Source: Spirosoma oryzicola (GTDB taxonomy: Bacteria > Bacteroidota > Bacteroidia > Cytophagales > Spirosomataceae). From it: 64,000 nucleotides of DNA. Both the position numbers and the translations under genes were made by a program. The stretch covers positions 62,001 to 126,000 of the forward strand of contig NZ_CP089541.1 in the NCBI RefSeq assembly GCF_021233055.1. Reading direction: 5' to 3'. This document shows, piece after piece, positions 1-8,082 of this stretch. Position 1 is the stretch's first letter; each line of letters begins with the position of its first letter. The notes below the pieces were generated by a model, which saw only the letters and a program-made list of their open reading frames with translations, made no database searches and was not told the DNA's origin.

Positions 1-952
1 CTTCCGCTGGTTTTTTTCGATGCCGGTGGGGGAGAGCCAGCTCAGCCGCTTGCCGAATGTCGTCCGCTGTTACATCGGTGCGCCCCGCTAGAGCCACTAG
101 TGTCAAAGCTGTTTTGTACAAGACAATATCGGCCCGTAGACTGGCGACGTTCAACTGCGTACACAGCTGACTAATGAACGTCAGTAACCCGTCGGTCATG
201 CGTACTTCGGGTAACAACTGGCGAGCCTGCTGAATCTGACGCGCTATAGCCTTTTGTTCATTATCCCACTGATTGACAAATAGCACGGGATCGGCTTCAA
301 AGGCAATACGACGTCGAACGACTTCGGTTCGCTCGGCAGCATCGCGGGGAGCCGTTACATCGACTACTAATCCAAACCGGTCGAGAAATTGAGGGCGAAG
401 GTTGCCTTCTTCGGGGTTCATCGTTCCGATCAGCATAAACCGGGCCGGATGATTCACCGACAAACCGTCCCGCTGAACCGTGTTGACACCCATAGCCGCC
501 ACGTCGAGCAAACTGTCGATCAGATGATCGGCTAGCAGGTTCACTTCGTCAATGTACAGGATACCCTGATGAGCCGAAGCCAATAAACCCGGCTGTAATT
601 TCTTTTTCCGTTCTACCAACACACCTTCTAAATCCAGACTACCCAACACCCGGTCTTCGGTTGCCCCGAGCGGTAGGTTAACAAACGGAACGGCTACCTC
701 TTCCGTTTGCCAGTTGGGCTGCTGACACGCCTGACACGCATCCAATGGCTCGTTAGGCAGACAGTTAAAGAGAGAACCGGCTACACGTAAAATAGGCGGC
801 ATCACTGCTGACAAGCCGCGAACAGCCGTGCTTTTAGCAGTACCCTTGTCGCCCCGGACCAGTACCCCGCCAATACCCGGATCGACCGCGCACAAAAGAA
901 GGGCTTGTTTGAGCCTGGGCTGACCGACGAGGGCCGAAAACGGGTAAATCAT
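1..952 (-). CDS. Chelatase AAA+ ATPase subunit (ChlI/BchI-like, or N-terminal half of ChlD), partial
   Basis: This is an AAA+ motor subunit of a Mg/Co chelatase, which would drive metal insertion by the large subunit CobN. The gene starts at ATG 952 ([11 protein letters not shown]) and runs off the left edge after 317 codons. Visible motifs are Walker [10 protein letters not shown] at about residues 34-42, Walker [11 protein letters not shown], a GTMNPEEG sensor-1 stretch, and [10 protein letters not shown]. The chain reads without interruption to PHRHRKKP at the edge, where small (ChlI-like) subunits end and medium (ChlD) subunits enter a linker and VWA domain. It lies 58 bp after cobN on the same strand and is probably the third gene of the riboswitch-led operon. 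Whether it is ChlI or ChlD cannot be decided here. Confidence 0.9.
   Translation of the reverse strand, partial: MIYPFSALVGQPRLKQALLLCAVDPGIGGVLVRGDKGTAKSTAVRGLSAVMPPILRVAGSLFNCLPNEPLDACQACQQPNWQTEEVAVPFVNLPLGATEDRVLGSLDLEGVLVERKKKLQPGLLASAHQGILYIDEVNLLADHLIDSLLDVAAMGVNTVQRDGLSVNHPARFMLIGTMNPEEGNLRPQFLDRFGLVVDVTAPRDAAERTEVVRRRIAFEADPVLFVNQWDNEQKAIARQIQQARQLLPEVRMTDGLLTFISQLCTQLNVASLRADIVLYKTALTLVALAGRTDVTADDIRQAAELALPHRHRKKPAE
11..17 (-). promoter_or_regulatory. Candidate -1 frameshift heptamer A AAA AAA in the chelatase ATPase gene
   Basis: Reading the gene from ATG 952, codons 312-314 are CGA AAA AAA, so seven A's form a zero-frame X XXY YYZ heptamer. It falls exactly at the end of the AAA+ domain. 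Programmed frameshifting in chlD that yields both small and medium subunits has been reported for cobN-bearing prokaryotes. Only ten bases downstream are visible, so the stimulatory structure and the -1 frame stop cannot be judged. No strong internal Shine-Dalgarno was seen just upstream. Confidence 0.45.
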
Positions 953-1010
953 GAATGGGTGAGTCGGATAAAAAAGTAATTGGAAGCTGTCAAAATATGT
1001 TGGTTGCTGG

Positions 1011-4000
1011 TTATTCGCTGCGTATTTCAAGCATGCTTTCGCTTTTCAGGTACACCTCCTGCAAGGCCTGTAACATATCGGGGGATGGGTTCGCCCACAT
1101 GCCCCGCTGAGCGGCTTCGAGCAACCGTTCGGCGATGGCGTTCAAAGCCCACGGGTTGCTTTCAGCAAAGAACTGCTGCATGGCGGGGTCCAGAGCGTAG
1201 GTTTCGCCCACCTGCTCGTACATCCAGTCATCGACAACCTGCGCGGTGGCATCATAGCCAAACAAATAGTCTACCGTAGCGGTCAGCTCCAAACCACCCT
1301 TGTAACCGTGTCGCTTGATGCTTTCCAGCCATTTCGGATTGACGACCCGCGACCGGAAAACGCGTAATGCTTCTTCTTTCAAGTCGCGCACAACCGGCTG
1401 GGCGGGGTTCTGTGAATCGCCAAAATAGTGTTTCGGCTGTTGCCCCGTCAGGCTGCGGATCGTGGCAATCATGCCGCCGTGAAATTGTAGGTAATCGTCA
1501 CTGTCAAAAATGTCATGTTCGCGATTATCCTGATTGTGAAGCGCTACCTCCACACCTGACAACCGCTGTCTGAACTCGGTACGCGCGTCGACACCCTGCG
1601 CGGTTTTCGAATAGGCATACCCGCCCCAGTTGACGTAAGCCTGAGCAAAATCAGCGTCGGCGCGCCAATTTTTTTCGTTGATGAGCGGCAGAATACCTGC
1701 TCCATAGCTACCGGGCGCGGCCCCAAAGATTCGGTAACTAGCTCGCTCTTCAGCTTCTTCGAGGGGCATATCCTGGTCGCTTAGTCCGGCTAAATCAGCT
1801 AGATAGTGCTTACGGACGAAGTTCTGGTCGAGCGGTTCATCCAAGGCAATGACGCGCTGAACCGCTTCGTCCAACAACTCAATCAAATTTGGGAAAGCAT
1901 CCCGGAAAAAGCCGCTGATTCGGGTCGTGACGTCGATTCGGGGGCGGCCCAGCTCGTCGAGCGACATTATTTCCACGGTTGTCACTCGCCGACTTTCGAC
2001 CTGCCAGATCGGGCGGACGCCGAGCAAGGCCATTACTTCGGCTACGTCGTCGCCACTGGTCCGCATGGCGCTCGTCCCCCAGATGCTGATACCCACACTT
2101 TCGGGATACGTTCCGGTTTCTTTCCAGTGCCGGTCAAGCACTTCGCGGGCGAGTTGTTGACCTACTTCCCAGGCTGCCTGCGATGGTAACGCTCGTGGAT
2201 CGACAGCGTAGAAATTACGGCCCGTCGGCAAAATATGCGCCATCCCCCGCGTTGGTGCGCCACTTGGCCCTGCCGGAACATACCCGCCGGATAACCCATG
2301 CAATAGGTTAGCAATCTCTTCGTCGGTACGCGCCAGATTGGGCATTAGCCGACTGCATACGTAACGCAATACCTGCCGAATGCCGTCAAACTTAGCTTGA
2401 GCTGGCGATTCGTTAAACGTCTCGAATAGCACTTGGTCGATGCGATCAGGGTGGAATCGGTACTGTTGAGTCACCCGAAACAAGTGGTTGGCCAGTTCGT
2501 CAAGGACTTCCAGCGCATCCGAATGGGTGATCACGGGGCGTCCGGCTAGTTTCGTAAATGCCATCGAAACAGATTGAAGTCGCGCACCTTTATTCGCTTG
2601 TAATGTGTTCAGGTTCCAGTTGAAAAGCTGCGCTAATTCGGCGGGTAAACTAGGCGTCGTGGCGTTCGGTAGCCGGGTAAGCGATTGCAACATATCGACC
2701 AGGGCGTCACCCGTCGGCATTTCGCCCAGCGTGTGTAGACCGTTCCGAATCTGAGCCGCTCCCAACTCACACAGGTAACCGTCAATGTCTTCGATCAGGT
2801 GCGCAACATCTTTTCCGTCCATTTCGGTTAGACTGACTGGCACACCTTCGGGCGTCATTTCATCGTCCCAATCGTGCTTGTGATCGCCGTGGTCGCGGCT
2901 GAGCATGGCCGACAGATCGGCGTCTAGGTTCGTTTGTTTGATGAGCGTCCAGATCTGCCGTTGCAACAGTGGGAGCTTGGCCGGGTCCATTGTTTCAACC
3001 TGATAATATTCATCGACCAACTGCGTCAGCTGAGCCAGTTCTCCGTAACTGTCGGCGGAGGTCATGGGGGGCGTCAGGTGATCGATCACGACGGCATGAG
3101 CGCGCCGTTTGGCCTGTGATCCTTCGCCGGGGTCGTTGATAATGAACGGATAGAAAAGCGGCAGATCGCCCAGAAATGCATCAGGAAAACAATTGGCCGA
3201 CAGCCCGATTCCTTTTCCCGGTAGCCACTCCAATGTACCATGTTTGCCGACGTGCACAATGGCGTCGGCCCGCCAGTCGTCGCGGAGCCAGCGGTACAGA
3301 GCGTAATAGTGATGAGTAGGCGGTAAATCGGGCTGGTGATAGATGGCATCGGGGTCCATGCCGTAGCCACGGGGCGGTTGCAACGCAACGAACGCATTAC
3401 CCAAATCCAGACCCGCCAACGCAATGTGTCCGTTGTGAACATAGGTTTCGCCGGGGGGCGGTCCCCACTGCTTCTCCATTTTTTTGCGCAGCGCTTCGGG
3501 CAACTGAGCATACCATTCCTGATAACGCGCAGATGACACCCGACCGGCAGCATGGGCGAGTTGCTCCGGGGTCAGATACGTTTCGTCGTACGCACAACGG
3601 TCGATGAGCTGGTGAATCAGCTCCGTTCCCGTTGCGGGTAGTTCGCCGATCTGATAGCCTTCCGCTTGCATCGCGTACAGGATATTCATCAACGAAGCCG
3701 GTGCATCCAGGCCAACGGCATTACCGATCTGCGAGGCTTTCGTATTTGAATTTGTGAAAATAAAAGCGATCTTTTTCTGGGCGTTCGGCAGATTCCGCAG
3801 TCGCGAAAAACGCAGGGCCAGCCCCGTTACGCGCTCTACCCGATCATCCAGCGGAACGTAGCCTTTGGCATGCCGCTCTTTCTCTTTGAACGAAACCGGA
3901 ACCGTAATGATCCGTCCGTCAAACTCAGGAATCGCTACGTTCATGGCCGTATCCAGCGGATTGAGCCCCCGGCTTGACGACTCCCAAGGACCACGGGCCA

Positions 4001-5300
4001 TTCCCGGCGTAATAGCCTGAAAAATGGGCACGTTGAGCTGGGCCAGCGCTCGCCCTGAATCCGCTTCCTCGTCCGCCGGGCGAACATCGGTCATCGCGTA
4101 CGAGATGGTATTGATCAGATTGTCAATGGCAATGCCGCCGTGCTCGGCCTGGAAGTAGCTGAACGCGAATGGGGCGTTGGTAGCCGGGTCAATCGCTTTA
4201 AGCGACGACGTAAAGATCGGCAGTGCGTTCAGGCCTTTGTCTTCCAACGACCGAACGAGTGCATCCACAAAAGCCGTGTTGCCGCTAAGCCAGTGCGACC
4301 GGTAAAACGTAATGCCCACCGTAGGCCGATCCGGATTATGCTGCTGTACCCAGTCTGATAGATTGGCCTGTTCGGGTAGATCAGGATGATAAATGCCGTG
4401 TTCAGGTAGCTGGACGGGGGCATCGGCCCCGAAGCCCGTCATCAGCAGGTGATCGGATAAGAAGTAAAGCAGGGACGTAAAATTCTGGTAGCCTCCGGCT
4501 TGTACATACGCCAGCGTTTCGTGCAGAATAGCAGGTGAAACCGTCGAAACAGCAGCAAAATCAGGGTTCAACTCGCCCGTACCGCTAATGACGATCAGAT
4601 GCTGCCCTTTTTCTTTAGCCCGACGTACCAACTCACTAAAGCCGGGAACACTGCTTGGCCGACCGTGAATACGCAGGACAATGATCTGAGCGGCCCCGAT
4701 CTCCCGGTCGAGCAGTTGAGCCATCTGCGCTTCGCTCTTGATCGCCAGCAGACTGATCCCCGACGTTTTCGGAAAATCGTCCGGTAATTCCTGCAAGACC
4801 CGGTTCATTGTCAGCAGGTCGGTGTCGGCGTGAGTCAGGAACACGATGCCGCCGGTTGGCGTTGCCGTCTGGCCGAGTTGGGTAGCTACTTCAGAGCCTT
4901 TCCAGGTGTAAAATTGGAAAACGTATTCCGACAGCTCAGCCGGTGGGGCCAGAAACCCGTCGGCGGCAATCATGCTGTCGATGTAATCGAAAATGGCGAT
5001 GATCTGCCAGTCGCTATTAACGGAATGAAACCACACCGAATGCCCGTCGAAGAGCAGCGTGACCACATTAGCCAGCGTGCAGGGGCCGAGGCACCCGCCT
5101 TTGGTCATGTGAACGACGTTGCGAATCTTCCGACGCATCCACTCGCTTTTGTACAATTCGACCGGAATGGCCGCGTACCCCCGGTCGGTGCGACCGCAGC
5201 AGCAGGCGTTGTAGCAATACGATAAGTGCCCCCGGCGCTGAACCAAGTTTATGGCTTTACCGTCGGATCGGGTTACTCGCTGGCGTTTGATGTCAGCCAT
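1011..5300 (-). CDS. cobN: Cobaltochelatase large subunit CobN with fused N-terminal [2Fe-2S] thioredoxin-like domain
   Basis: CobN inserts Co2+ into hydrogenobyrinic acid a,c-diamide in the late-cobalt (aerobic-type) cobalamin pathway. The 1429-residue protein carries the CobN/BchH signature [14 protein letters not shown] at about residues 682-695 and conserved CobN sequence to its C-terminus. It is longer than stand-alone CobN (about 1250-1300 residues) because of an extra N-terminal domain of roughly 130 residues. That domain has Cys29, Cys33-35, Cys70 and Cys74, with C-x3-C in the second pair, like thioredoxin-like [2Fe-2S] ferredoxins (CbiW type). ATG at 5300 begins MADIKRQRV. It starts 5 bp after the cbiA stop, so the two are probably co-translated. 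No cobS/cobT is visible; the ChlI/D-type ATPase downstream is the likely partner. Confidence 0.95.
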   Translation of the reverse strand: MADIKRQRVTRSDGKAINLVQRRGHLSYCYNACCCGRTDRGYAAIPVELYKSEWMRRKIRNVVHMTKGGCLGPCTLANVVTLLFDGHSVWFHSVNSDWQIIAIFDYIDSMIAADGFLAPPAELSEYVFQFYTWKGSEVATQLGQTATPTGGIVFLTHADTDLLTMNRVLQELPDDFPKTSGISLLAIKSEAQMAQLLDREIGAAQIIVLRIHGRPSSVPGFSELVRRAKEKGQHLIVISGTGELNPDFAAVSTVSPAILHETLAYVQAGGYQNFTSLLYFLSDHLLMTGFGADAPVQLPEHGIYHPDLPEQANLSDWVQQHNPDRPTVGITFYRSHWLSGNTAFVDALVRSLEDKGLNALPIFTSSLKAIDPATNAPFAFSYFQAEHGGIAIDNLINTISYAMTDVRPADEEADSGRALAQLNVPIFQAITPGMARGPWESSSRGLNPLDTAMNVAIPEFDGRIITVPVSFKEKERHAKGYVPLDDRVERVTGLALRFSRLRNLPNAQKKIAFIFTNSNTKASQIGNAVGLDAPASLMNILYAMQAEGYQIGELPATGTELIHQLIDRCAYDETYLTPEQLAHAAGRVSSARYQEWYAQLPEALRKKMEKQWGPPPGETYVHNGHIALAGLDLGNAFVALQPPRGYGMDPDAIYHQPDLPPTHHYYALYRWLRDDWRADAIVHVGKHGTLEWLPGKGIGLSANCFPDAFLGDLPLFYPFIINDPGEGSQAKRRAHAVVIDHLTPPMTSADSYGELAQLTQLVDEYYQVETMDPAKLPLLQRQIWTLIKQTNLDADLSAMLSRDHGDHKHDWDDEMTPEGVPVSLTEMDGKDVAHLIEDIDGYLCELGAAQIRNGLHTLGEMPTGDALVDMLQSLTRLPNATTPSLPAELAQLFNWNLNTLQANKGARLQSVSMAFTKLAGRPVITHSDALEVLDELANHLFRVTQQYRFHPDRIDQVLFETFNESPAQAKFDGIRQVLRYVCSRLMPNLARTDEEIANLLHGLSGGYVPAGPSGAPTRGMAHILPTGRNFYAVDPRALPSQAAWEVGQQLAREVLDRHWKETGTYPESVGISIWGTSAMRTSGDDVAEVMALLGVRPIWQVESRRVTTVEIMSLDELGRPRIDVTTRISGFFRDAFPNLIELLDEAVQRVIALDEPLDQNFVRKHYLADLAGLSDQDMPLEEAEERASYRIFGAAPGSYGAGILPLINEKNWRADADFAQAYVNWGGYAYSKTAQGVDARTEFRQRLSGVEVALHNQDNREHDIFDSDDYLQFHGGMIATIRSLTGQQPKHYFGDSQNPAQPVVRDLKEEALRVFRSRVVNPKWLESIKRHGYKGGLELTATVDYLFGYDATAQVVDDWMYEQVGETYALDPAMQQFFAESNPWALNAIAERLLEAAQRGMWANPSPDMLQALQEVYLKSESMLEIRSE

Positions 5301-5305
5301 AAGGA

Positions 5306-6709
5306 TTAGTCCGCCAGGGCGGTGATTACTCTGTTTTTATCGACCAGAGATGCCGATAAAAGTTGATGAATAAATGCCGGGTTGTTGCCCCAGTATAGAT
5401 GCACGTACGAAGCGAAGGTGTTGCTGACCCGGTACAATTTGGTTTCGACCGGAATCCCTTTCGCATTCGTGATCGTTGCGAGTGAATCAGAAGAAACTGA
5501 TTTCTGTAACGTTGAGTAATGAAATTCGTGTCCGTTCAGCGCCAATCCATTCCAGTCCACTCGGCGGTAACCAAGCGTCAGTTTCGCTGTACGCATAGAC
5601 GTGGTTAGCGGTAAGGCTCCCACCATTGGAAAAACTGCGCCCTGTTTATCTTCAATGCCTTGACCGAGGTACATGAGACCACCACATTCGGCGTACGTTA
5701 ATCCGCCTGATTGGCAGTAGGCCCGAATGCTTTCCCGCATGGTGTCGTTGTCGCTCAGCGTTTGCGCGTACAGTTCCGGATAGCCGCCGGGGAGGTACAA
5801 AAAATTCGTTTCGGGCAGTGATGTATCGTGCAATGGGCTGAAAAATGTAACGCGACCGAAGCGAGCGAGTACGTCTAGGTTCTGCTCGTAAGCAAACGTA
5901 AATGCCTCGTCGCGGGCTACGCTGATGCGCCGGTCCGATACAGGTTCTGCCGTAGACATTGTGGTGCGTTCTGACCGTTGGGCGCGGGTAATCGCTAGTA
6001 AGCGGTCTACATCGATTGTCTTTGGAATAGCGTCGGCAACAGTCTGAATGATGCGTTCGTAATCCGTTTCGGTAGAGATATGCAGACCAAGATGTCGGGA
6101 CGGAATGGTAAATTCGGGATTTGCCGGTAGATAACCCAGCGCTTCGACGCCTACGTCCGTACAAGCCTCCGCCAGAAAGCGGTAATGCGATTCTGATCCG
6201 ACAAAGTTGAAGATCGCCCCGACCAGGTTGATGCCTTTGTAAAAGTTTTTGAACCCGTACAGCAATGGAGCCACCGAGTAAGCCATTGCTTTGGCGTTGA
6301 CGACCAGCACGACGGGAATAGTCAGCAATTCGGCCAGTGCTGCGCTACTGCCCTGCATTCGATTCGAGCCGTCGAACAAGCCCATCACGCCTTCGGTCAC
6401 GGCCACGTTGGCACCGCTGGCATAGCGTTGATACGACTCGGTCACGTGCTCCGGCGACGCCATGAACAGATCCAGGTTGATACTTGCCGTACCGGCTGCC
6501 GTTCGGTGATGATAGGGGTCGATGTAGTCAGGCCCGCACTTGAACGGCTGTACCCGCAGGCCCCGATCCGAAAGTGCCCGTAGCAATCCCAGCGTCAGCG
6601 TTGTTTTGCCGGAACCGCTGGATGGCGCTGCCAGCAAAAAATGCGAAAATTCGTCTAGATCAGGCATGCGTTCCATTGACAACCCGTTTAAAAAAACGTC
6701 AGGCTGCAT
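5306..6709 (-). CDS. cbiA: Cobyrinate/hydrogenobyrinate a,c-diamide synthase (CbiA/CobB family)
   Basis: This glutamine- and ATP-dependent enzyme amidates side chains a and c of the corrin ring, giving the substrate for CobN. The N-terminal dethiobiotin-synthase-like ATPase domain has the P-loop SSGSGKTT at about residues 30-37 and CGPDYIDP. The C-terminal class I glutamine amidotransferase domain shows YLPGGYPE, the nucleophile in [10 protein letters not shown] (Cys342), and the GHEFHYS histidine region. At 467 residues it is normal for the family. Three N-terminal Met codons are possible (6709, 6676, 6667); the later ones sit closer to the usual start, and the longest is reported. It is the first gene behind the minus-strand B12 riboswitch, followed by cobN after 5 bp. 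Confidence 0.93.
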   Translation of the reverse strand: MQPDVFLNGLSMERMPDLDEFSHFLLAAPSSGSGKTTLTLGLLRALSDRGLRVQPFKCGPDYIDPYHHRTAAGTASINLDLFMASPEHVTESYQRYASGANVAVTEGVMGLFDGSNRMQGSSAALAELLTIPVVLVVNAKAMAYSVAPLLYGFKNFYKGINLVGAIFNFVGSESHYRFLAEACTDVGVEALGYLPANPEFTIPSRHLGLHISTETDYERIIQTVADAIPKTIDVDRLLAITRAQRSERTTMSTAEPVSDRRISVARDEAFTFAYEQNLDVLARFGRVTFFSPLHDTSLPETNFLYLPGGYPELYAQTLSDNDTMRESIRAYCQSGGLTYAECGGLMYLGQGIEDKQGAVFPMVGALPLTTSMRTAKLTLGYRRVDWNGLALNGHEFHYSTLQKSVSSDSLATITNAKGIPVETKLYRVSNTFASYVHLYWGNNPAFIHQLLSASLVDKNRVITALAD

Positions 6710-6748
6710 TTCGCCATGCGAACGGGAGGGGGACAGCCAGCCAGGCTA

Positions 6749-6780
6749 TGGGTACAATAAACCCATCATTCCGGTACCCA
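6749..6780 (-). promoter_or_regulatory. Hairpin between riboswitch and cbiA start
   Basis: TGGGTAC at 6749-6755 can pair with GTACCCA at 6774-6780. It lies between the aptamer and the cbiA start codon, so it may belong to the riboswitch expression platform. With only a 7-bp stem the call is weak. Confidence 0.3.
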
Positions 6781-6844
6781 AAAAAGGGCCGACAGTGTAC
6801 GCCAAGCTTGACCGTGCTTCAGACCGCGAAAGCATTGTCAGCAA

Positions 6845-7015
6845 GAAAAAGGGCAGGTTTCCTGACTTGTAACATTGCTGCCGTCCTTCCCAGCCCGGAA
6901 GGCCAGTGGACATTGTTGGGCAGCAACTTTTAACGTTACGTACAGTTGCGCGACAGTTCGGATTGACACCACCGGGGTGGCCTGACCGATTCCCTCTTGA
7001 TCTGCCCGTGAGCAG
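6845..7015 (-). promoter_or_regulatory. Cobalamin riboswitch upstream of cbiA-cobN
   Basis: On the minus strand the order of conserved elements is AGAGGGAATC, AATCCGAACTGTCGCGCAAC, a TCCACTGG segment with GGGAAGG, and the B12 box AAGTCAGGAAACCTGCC at about 6868-6852. GGGCAG at the 5' side can close P1 with CTGCCC after the box. This is the standard cobalamin aptamer order. It stands about 140 bp before cbiA, so cobalamin should repress the biosynthetic operon. It closely resembles the metE riboswitch at 35.8-36.0 kb. Confidence 0.93.
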
Positions 7016-7060
7016 AACCCTTTTCCTGTTGGGGAAATGAAGTAGTTAACGTATTCTCAT

Positions 7061-7068
7061 CAAAGGTA
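7061..7068 (-). promoter_or_regulatory. Candidate -7 promoter element for the cbiA-cobN operon
   Basis: The minus strand reads TACCTTTG, an exact match to the Bacteroidota -7 consensus TAnnTTTG, about 50 bp before the aptamer. No clear -33 TTG was seen at the right distance. It lies only 12 bp from the opposing plus-strand element. Confidence 0.5.
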
Positions 7069-7080
7069 CGGTATATTTTA

Positions 7081-7088
7081 TACTTTTG
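7081..7088 (+). promoter_or_regulatory. Candidate -7 promoter element for the cobalt transporter/receptor operon
   Basis: TACTTTTG matches TAnnTTTG exactly and lies just upstream of the plus-strand B12 riboswitch, so transcription would start close to the aptamer's first stem. The -33 element is not obvious. Confidence 0.5.
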
Positions 7089-7094
7089 TGGCTG

Positions 7095-7290
7095 TTTACG
7101 GGTGTGCTTTCTACTGGGAAGCGCTTAAAAGGGAATCCGTCGCACCGTTTCGATGGTGTAAATCGGAGCAGTCCCCGCTGCTGTATAGTTCACAAAAAGG
7201 TTCTGACTTAATTAGCCACTGTTCGACTGCGAATGGGAAGGCGTCAGAACGGAACGAGCCAGAAGACCTGCCTTGAACAAATAGCTGGAA
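7095..7290 (+). promoter_or_regulatory. Cobalamin riboswitch upstream of the NicO transporter and BtuB-like receptor
   Basis: The plus strand shows AAAAGGGAATCC (about 7127-7138), AATCGGAGCAGTCCCCGCTG (about 7161-7180), GCCACTG at 7215-7221, ATGGGAAGGCG, and the B12 box GCCAGAAGACCTGCC at about 7258-7272. A G/C-rich hairpin (GCACCC/GGGTGT, about 7329-7344) followed by a short T run at about 7352-7356 lies before the start codon at 7407 and may be the expression platform. This aptamer is of a different sequence type from the other two in the window. Confidence 0.95.
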
Positions 7291-7406
7291 TGCTTTCGGG
7301 ACGAAAAGCAACAGAGAGCATTATGCGGCACCCCTCCGGGTGTACATCGGCTTTTTGTGTGCGTTCTCCGCAGGCCAATCAATGGTTCATTTAGTAGCGC
7401 AGACGC

Positions 7407-8042
7407 ATGATCAATCCTCTTTTGCTGGATTCACTTCTCCTCGGTGTTCAGCACTCCTTTGAACCCGACCACATGGCCGCCGTATCGGTACTGGCCTCCG
7501 AAAAAAACAAACAAGCTAAATACCATATTTGGCGTGTTATCTGGCGGTCGTCGCATTGGGCGCTGGGCCATTCGTTCACGCTGATTCTTTTTTCCTGCCT
7601 GATTCTGTTGTTCAAATCGGCGCTGTCGCTGAATATTGCCGAACAAGTCGAACTGGCCGTTGGACCGTTGATGATCTGGCTGGGCATTGTCGCCATCCGA
7701 CGGAATCATCAGCAAGCGCACGAGCACGTTCAGGCGTCTCCCAACACGTCGTTCAGCCGCTCGTTCTGGGTCGGCATGGTTCATGGATTGGCCGGTACGG
7801 GAGGTGCCTGTACCGTTGCGCTGACCCTGGCCGCCCGTGACGCTTCTACCGCCGTCTGGATTATCGTGTTACAAAGCGCTGGTATCATTGTCGCCATGAC
7901 CATTTACGGGTATCTGTTGGCCTTTTCGCTGACAAGGGTGGTCGATACGTGGCGGCAAACCCTCCGGCTTGTCAACTATGCCGTGGGTATCTTTTCCATT
8001 GCCATTGGTTTATTTACTCTCTGGGAATCTGTCCAGCCTTAG
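7407..8042 (+). CDS. NicO/UreH-type nickel-cobalt transporter, likely cobalt uptake
   Basis: This is a polytopic inner-membrane protein of 211 residues with about six hydrophobic segments. The first helix carries GVQHSFEPDHMAAV (His15, Asp20, His21), the H-x4-DH metal motif of NicO/UreH/NiCoT transporters. A second conserved stretch, GMVHGLAGTGGACT, sits in the middle. A B12 riboswitch directly upstream and a TonB receptor of B12-receptor type directly downstream point to cobalt import for corrin synthesis; nickel cannot be excluded. ATG 7407 is a good start with no competing upstream codon. The gap to the receptor start is about 40 bp, so they form one operon. Confidence 0.85.
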   Translation: MINPLLLDSLLLGVQHSFEPDHMAAVSVLASEKNKQAKYHIWRVIWRSSHWALGHSFTLILFSCLILLFKSALSLNIAEQVELAVGPLMIWLGIVAIRRNHQQAHEHVQASPNTSFSRSFWVGMVHGLAGTGGACTVALTLAARDASTAVWIIVLQSAGIIVAMTIYGYLLAFSLTRVVDTWRQTLRLVNYAVGIFSIAIGLFTLWESVQP

Positions 8043-8082
8043 TCCGCTTCATCTCGTTAAACTACCCCTAATTTATAGTCAA

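Noticed and set aside
1806..2189. 127-codon plus-strand frame opposite cobN
   Set aside because: Antisense to conserved CobN sequence and not protein-like.
5652..6164. 170-codon minus-strand frame inside cbiA
   Set aside because: It lies wholly within the CbiA gene in another frame; composition is Arg/Ser-rich and shows no domain, so it is a shadow of a real gene.
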